Shown piece by piece: positions 59,119-64,000 of a DNA stretch of 64,000 nt. The notes beneath the pieces were generated by a model. That model searched no databases, was not told where the DNA came from, and worked only from the letters and a program-made list of their open reading frames with translations. This stretch comes from Sycobia sp. Sy_11 (lineage: Eukaryota > Arthropoda > Insecta > Hymenoptera > Epichrysomallidae). The stretch lies in NCBI GenBank assembly GCA_018907035.1, contig JACCIC010000003.1:6887501-6951500 (forward strand), written 5' to 3'. How positions within the stretch are numbered: the first letter of the stretch is position 1; each line of letters begins with the position of its first letter. Made by a program: the position numbers and the translations under genes.

Positions 59119-59140
59119 CTCTCTCTCTCTCTCTCTCTCT
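59119..59140. repeat. (CT)11 microsatellite
   Basis: Perfect CT run. Confidence 0.96.
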
Positions 59141-59383
59141 TCCACTCCTCCTCCCTCACTCAGAGACAGATCACGTATGTTCGAGTAGTTTTTCGAATTT
59201 TTTTTCACCCGCCCCTCTCCCGCTACCCTAACAAAGTTGTTCATCAAAAAGTTTGTACTTCGCGAACTCCTCCCCTTCCCCGACCCTCGACCCACTTGCC
59301 TTAGCTGGCAACGTGCCCCCCCCCCGTTGCTACTGCGGCGGCAACTTAATCGAAAAGTAAGATGTTCCTTCTCTTTCACTCTG

Positions 59384-59407
59384 TCTCTCTCTCTCTCTCT
59401 CTCTCTC
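59384..59407. repeat. (TC)12 microsatellite
   Basis: Perfect TC run. About 100 bp upstream, 59272-59293 holds four C runs (C4, C4, C3, C3) that fit a G-quadruplex on the minus strand. Confidence 0.96.
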
Positions 59408-60020
59408 AGTCCGCGACGCGCGGAGCGAAACTTCCCCAACGCGCTCGTAGACCATTTCGGACCATAAAGTCCACGCGTCCCGCTGAACAAAAACCCTTCG
59501 CTCTGCCCGTCGCTACCGCAGTCGCCGCAAGCTCGTCTCCTCTCTCGCTTTTTCAGCCGGCGGGGCTCTAACGACGCGGCGCGACGTCTTCAACCCCGCC
59601 CCCCCCCTCTAGCGGCCCCAGGCACCGCTCCAGCTTTTGTGCGCGTACGAAAGCGCGGTCGCGCATGCTAAAACGTCGTCGTGCCCGCCGCCCATTCCTT
59701 TTATTTTGGAATTCTGGCTCTTGCGATTGTCCGCCCGATGCGATTCTTACTTGTCTCCTCGCGCCCGCGGTCCCGAGTACGCCTCCTTTACGAAAACGGC
59801 GCGGCATCTGCGAATCGTCCCGCGCGCGCCGACGTCGACGCAGGCAGTTCGTTAAACTTATCGCTTCTGGATACATTTCAAGAGCGCGGCTGAAAACAAC
59901 CGAGGAATTAGTAAGTTATTGGTCTGGGATTAAATCTCGCGTTGCCGCAGTAGCGAGGTTGTCGTGCCGAGGCCGAGATCTCGCTTGGCCGCCGTCGAGC
60001 TCGATATTTAACGTATGTGA
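59408..60020. other. CpG-dense block
   Basis: CpG-rich DNA with overlapping open frames on both strands (59665-60027 plus, 59568-59876 minus) and no recognisable domain. Confidence 0.5.
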
Positions 60021-60489
60021 AGAATAAAAATTTAAATAAATGACGGTCTTCAGCTGTTTCTCGTAAACTTTGCTCTTCTTACGAAAGAAAATCTCTACTA
60101 AAAGCTTTTTTTGAGATTATCGCGATTACTGGAATTGCTATTTAATTATAAAAAATTTTAGTGAAAGCTTGGGGCGAATCTCAAGCGAATAATTCAACGG
60201 CACAATGTCGAGGCTAAATTGAAGACGGGACGCGAGTACTTCCCGATCTAGCGTCAATTAATTCGCCCGTAAATATTGCAATACAGATGCGCTAGACGTT
60301 CCGCTGCCGCAACGAAGCGCAATTCCATCGCGATTTGCCATTTTGCGACTTTTATTGATTCTCGATCAATGCCAATTCCAATTTCATAGGTCGCCCATTG
60401 ACCGTGAATATGCCTGAATTGATCGCTCGATCGTTGGAATGCAAATTGATCTAGCGTGTGATCTTTAACTACTATTATGTATTGTGTAG

Positions 60490-60513
60490 ATATATATATA
60501 TGTGTGTGTGTGC

Positions 60514-60557
<44 letters not shown>

Positions 60558-60567
60558 GTATATATAT
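60490..60567. repeat. Compound (TA)(TG)(TA) microsatellite
   Basis: TA to 60501, TG to 60512, then a perfect TA run at 60515-60551 with an interrupted extension. Confidence 0.97.
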
Positions 60568-61983
60568 TTAACAGTATATTTCTATTTTTCCATCTCTCAC
60601 ATGGAAAAAATGTTGTCAACGTTGACTTAAATCAATTAAAGTACCTAAGGTTGACCGAAAACCTATTGATCGTTGAAGAAAACAGTCTTAAGAACATTTA
60701 GATACACATAGTATATATGAGAACCATGAACTGAACTTAACATGTACTTTAAACAGCCTCAGTCACGTTTTATCTTCATGAATACAGAATATTTAAATAT
60801 ATGAAAAATATTTCATTTTGTCACTCAATTGCAAATGAACCTATTTATTAAATAACATAACATAAAAATTAGATTATGATAATATATCATTATCTCTTCG
60901 CTTAAATTCAAAATTTAGTTTATTTAGCTGTTATGGCTAATAAATTATGTTACTTGCACCATATTCGAGGAAAATAGAGGAGCAATTTAGGTCTACGTAA
61001 TTTTAACACGTGTAGGTATTAAGTAATGTAGCATGAATCGAGACATTTCGTGCTTGAGCATTTAGCTCAATTCGCATTTTTTCCCTCTTTAGTTCACCGA
61101 TAAAATAAAGGTTTCGCAACGCTTCCTCTCCCCTCGCCCAAGTAATCCCGTGCAAACATTGTTACACGACTCGGCAACGAACAAATTCATCGGACCGCTC
61201 GCATGAATTTCGCCTAAAACTCACATCTCTAAACAAAGTAACTATGACAAACAACCAAGGAGGGCACCGTCTCTGCCACTCCCCATCTCTCTCTTTCACT
61301 CCCTCACGTAGTCAAGAGTTTCTCCCCTCTCGACATGAGGCACCGAGAAACTCCTCTCCGTTGGCCACTCGAAGAAACTTCGGCACCTACACCCACCTCC
61401 TATATTCTCTCGTTCCTCCGCACGCCGCGGCGCGCCACTGCTCGGTACACGAATGACAAACAAATTTATTGTCTCACGCATATATGTATACCTTGGATTT
61501 CTACCGTGTATAATAAGTCGCAGTACGGTGTGCGTGCAGAGGATGCAATAAATCAAATAAAATGTGACTGTTACAACTGTGCGTAAAGTAAGAAAAAAAT
61601 AGCCAACGGATTTTCATAGTAATTCGAATCGAAAATACGAGAGTGAAAAAACAATTTTTTCGTTTCTCCTTGAAATTTACGAACGCAAAGAAGATTTAGA
61701 CGCGTGCTACATAGTTGATTTTCTAATCTGCGAATAAAAGACCAAGCGTTAGACAAAGTTTCTTTCTTTCCCCCACTCCACAACTTTATCTTTATGCGAC
61801 GTTTATCGAAAAACTCCGGTAATCGTCTCGAACTCCTTCGTTTATACCCACTCTCTATTTCTCTTTCCTTTTTCTTTCTTTCTTTCTTCTTTTTTTATTT
61901 TTTGTTTTTTGTTAATTTCGCGCACAGAAACGCTAACGAGGAATTATTAACTTCTCCAAGTTCGAGCAAATTTTCCAGAGAAC
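60568..61983. other. AT-rich then mixed DNA, no gene
   Basis: 60600-61080 is AT-rich. A T-rich stretch with TTTC repeats occupies 61852-61915. No gene was recognised. Confidence 0.65.
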
Positions 61984-62002
61984 GAGAGAGAGAGAGAGAG
62001 AG
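61984..62002. repeat. (GA)n microsatellite, 19 bp
   Basis: Perfect GA run, continuing after GC as further GA. Confidence 0.95.
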
Positions 62003-63969
62003 CGAGAGAGAGGGAGGTGGAGAGGGACGGGACGGCGAGAAAATCCTGCAGGTTGCCCCGCCGTAAATGCGAACGGGGGAAGGGAGGGAACGGAGAGGGA
62101 AACATTAGACTTAATATGCACTTTGGGAATAAGTTCGCCAGCCGCGTGCCTAACGCGCGAGAATCCCGGAGACGTTATGGAGAATAACAAGTATACACGC
62201 CCGGCGACCTCGCACGCTCGCAGCTTGATAAAAGTTTCGCCGGGGGTCGGCGGAGGGGGAGGGGGCGTAACGCCGAAAATGTATTTCCCATATAATATCT
62301 AGCGAGCGAGCTGGTCGGGTGAATCAAGAGGTATAGAGGGAGTGCGCGCGCGTGCACTCGTGTTTCAGTATCGTTTTTTAAATTATTACTCAGCGAAAAC
62401 AACTACCAAACATAATAGCAATGCACCATTTAACGTTTGCCATATTGGTGAAAGATCGTGAAAATTATGTTAACCCTGCGTTTTTTTCTATTCTTTATAA
62501 AAGATAATAGTCGTCTGAATTGATAACTGTTGGCAATGAAGCTACTGAAATTTAACGAATAATTACGAACTGAATTTTTAATGTGTTATATTAAATTTAA
62601 CAAGTAGTTTGATCGGCAATAGGACCATTCTTATTAGTAGATGTCGGAATAATGGTTTATTTCCACACACGGACAGACACCCGTCTGGGGTTAACTTTCT
62701 AACCTTTAGATTTATCTAAAAGACCAGTATTGTAAAAATCGAAAAAAGCTCCACGTGTCAAAATTGTCCAGAAAGCAACACCTCCAGATTTCCAAAAACA
62801 AAAAAGAATTAAATAAAGAATAAACACCATTTAAACTTGATATATTGATTTATCGACAAGCATCTCGTGAATCGTATCTGCACCAGCGTAAAAAACTTGC
62901 ACACGAAAAAAAGGCGCGTATACGTCATTGTTGGAATAACCAATAAATAATCTATAAAAATAAAAGGCTAATTTTCGTATATCATATTTTCGAAACATGT
63001 TTTTATATAAAAGCTTATATAAAATTCAAAACATAACCATCATACGAAGGCTGGTTAACACCGGCAAGCTTTACAAACGATTTTCGCAAGTAATAAAGCG
63101 ACATGTAAATCTTTATAAATAATTTTTATACATTAGTAGCAAAGTTTATCTAATAAATAATTTTTCATTTATGAGTTTCCTAAAAATATTAGTATTGTAT
63201 ACCTTCACAGAGGTTTCACCTATTACTGAAAAAAAATTTATTAAAAATCTACTGCGAGAATACAATAAACGGCATAGGTAATCACTTTAATTATTCGATT
63301 AAACGTGAAAAAAAAATAGATCGACACGTCTAAGTCGAGAAATCACAATGACCGTGTCCCAACGTTAACCTTCAAACGAGATTTTACCGCATTGTTACGA
63401 AAGTCCTTTGAATATACAATTAAACGTCGATTTGCAAACGAGGCGAGAGAGTTAGAGAGGGCGAGGGTGAAAGAGAAAGAAGATTGAAAAGCCGCTTGAA
63501 AGTACCGGAGCGGACGCGTTAAAGAAACACAGAGAGTACTCGAGAATGAACCACCACTAAGAATCTTTAATCCAATCAGTCAAGGTCATAAAAGTCACCC
63601 TTAATGGGCGAACCTCGGAGCCCTCCACGCGAGGCTCTTCACTAAAGTGCCGGTGACGCCAAAGAGAGAACGAGCGACCGAGCGGGAAGGAGATAGAGAA
63701 TTCTCCATACCCTCCCCCCTCACCCCGCTGGCGTACCCCGAACGACAACGGCGGCAACGACAACGAAGGGGTTTAAAGTGCCCGCCAGACGCTGCTCCAG
63801 GATCGAGAAGGGGTGGACGGGTATATGCGCGAGCGTGCGTCTATATAGCACATGCAAAGGAGGCGAGGGAACGTTTAAAGCTACCCCGACAATCAAATTT
63901 CAGGGCTCGTTCGATCGAGTGCGCACGATTATGAATGCGTATTTGTGTATGCATATATATGAAAAGAGG

Positions 63970-63973
<4 letters not shown>
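62003..63973. other. Mixed, then 1 kb of AT-rich unique DNA
   Basis: 62160-62360 is CpG-rich. 62400-63420 is AT-rich and free of microsatellites and of supported frames. 63640-63850 is GC-richer. Confidence 0.65.

Positions 63974-64000
<27 letters not shown>
63974..64000. repeat. (GA)n microsatellite, cut by window edge
   Basis: GA run continuing to the last base, so its true length is unknown. Confidence 0.97.

Noticed and set aside
1..64000. CRISPR arrays, phage, operons or other prokaryotic systems
   Set aside because: The repeats are 2-3-bp microsatellites without spacers, coding density is almost nil and there are no ribosome-binding-site-led gene series. The DNA is eukaryotic.
1..64000. 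tRNA, snRNA and known insect microRNA genes
   Set aside because: I scanned by eye on both strands for tRNA B-box-like sequence and well-known microRNA seeds and saw no convincing match. tRNAscan-SE and Infernal would be decisive.
1..64000. Transposon proteins (reverse transcriptase, transposase) and telomeric TTAGG arrays
   Set aside because: No frame carries a recognisable catalytic motif, and no TTAGG array is present.

Overview
This is a 64-kb piece of a eukaryotic nuclear genome. No protein-coding gene, tRNA, rRNA or recognisable transposon protein can be supported with confidence anywhere in it. Three traits point to an arthropod, most likely a hymenopteran such as an ant, bee or wasp: very dense dinucleotide microsatellites of all classes, CpG that looks frequent rather than depleted in non-coding DNA, and alternation between AT-rich unique blocks and GC/CpG-rich blocks. 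The taxon is inferred from composition, not from a recognised gene. The window looks like intergenic or long-intron DNA.

Layout. Positions 1-3,740 are microsatellite-dense; 3,740-4,740 is AT-rich unique DNA; 4,740-6,480 is CT-rich then CpG-rich; 6,500-7,390 is AT-rich and featureless. Positions 7,420-8,900 hold a promoter-like cluster: a TATA box, a CCAAT box and a 14-bp palindrome with the core TCTCGCGAGA. From 9,280 to 15,160 the sequence is mixed, with a repeat-free block at 14,240-15,120 that is open in several frames. Positions 15,160-19,460 lack long microsatellites. Positions 19,460-34,900 carry many CT, GA and TA tracts, a CRE palindrome at 24,436 and two facing CT/GA tract pairs. Positions 35,000-49,370 are the most repeat-dense stretch. 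Positions 49,370-53,890 are mostly AT-rich unique DNA around a promoter-like patch at 50,340-50,950. The remainder alternates between AT-rich DNA, including a 67-nt foldback at 56,052-56,118, and CpG-dense blocks at 56,400-57,260 and 59,400-60,010.

Most of the longer open reading frames are by-products of microsatellites, which read in every frame as Arg-Glu, Ser-Leu, Tyr-Ile, Cys-Val or Thr-His dipeptides. A few repeat-free frames are listed as weak candidates: 33,096-33,443 minus; 17,950-18,180 plus, which has a signal-peptide-like start; 14,722-15,123 plus; and 45,698-46,288 plus. None matches a family I recognise and none has convincing start context. No multi-gene system is visible. The points most worth following up are non-coding: the palindrome and TATA cluster near 7.9 kb, the hairpin pair near 56.1 kb, small degenerate tandem arrays (28, 28, 37 and 21 bp units), and the possibility that GA tracts with Pho/YY1-like cores act as GAGA-factor/Polycomb-type elements.
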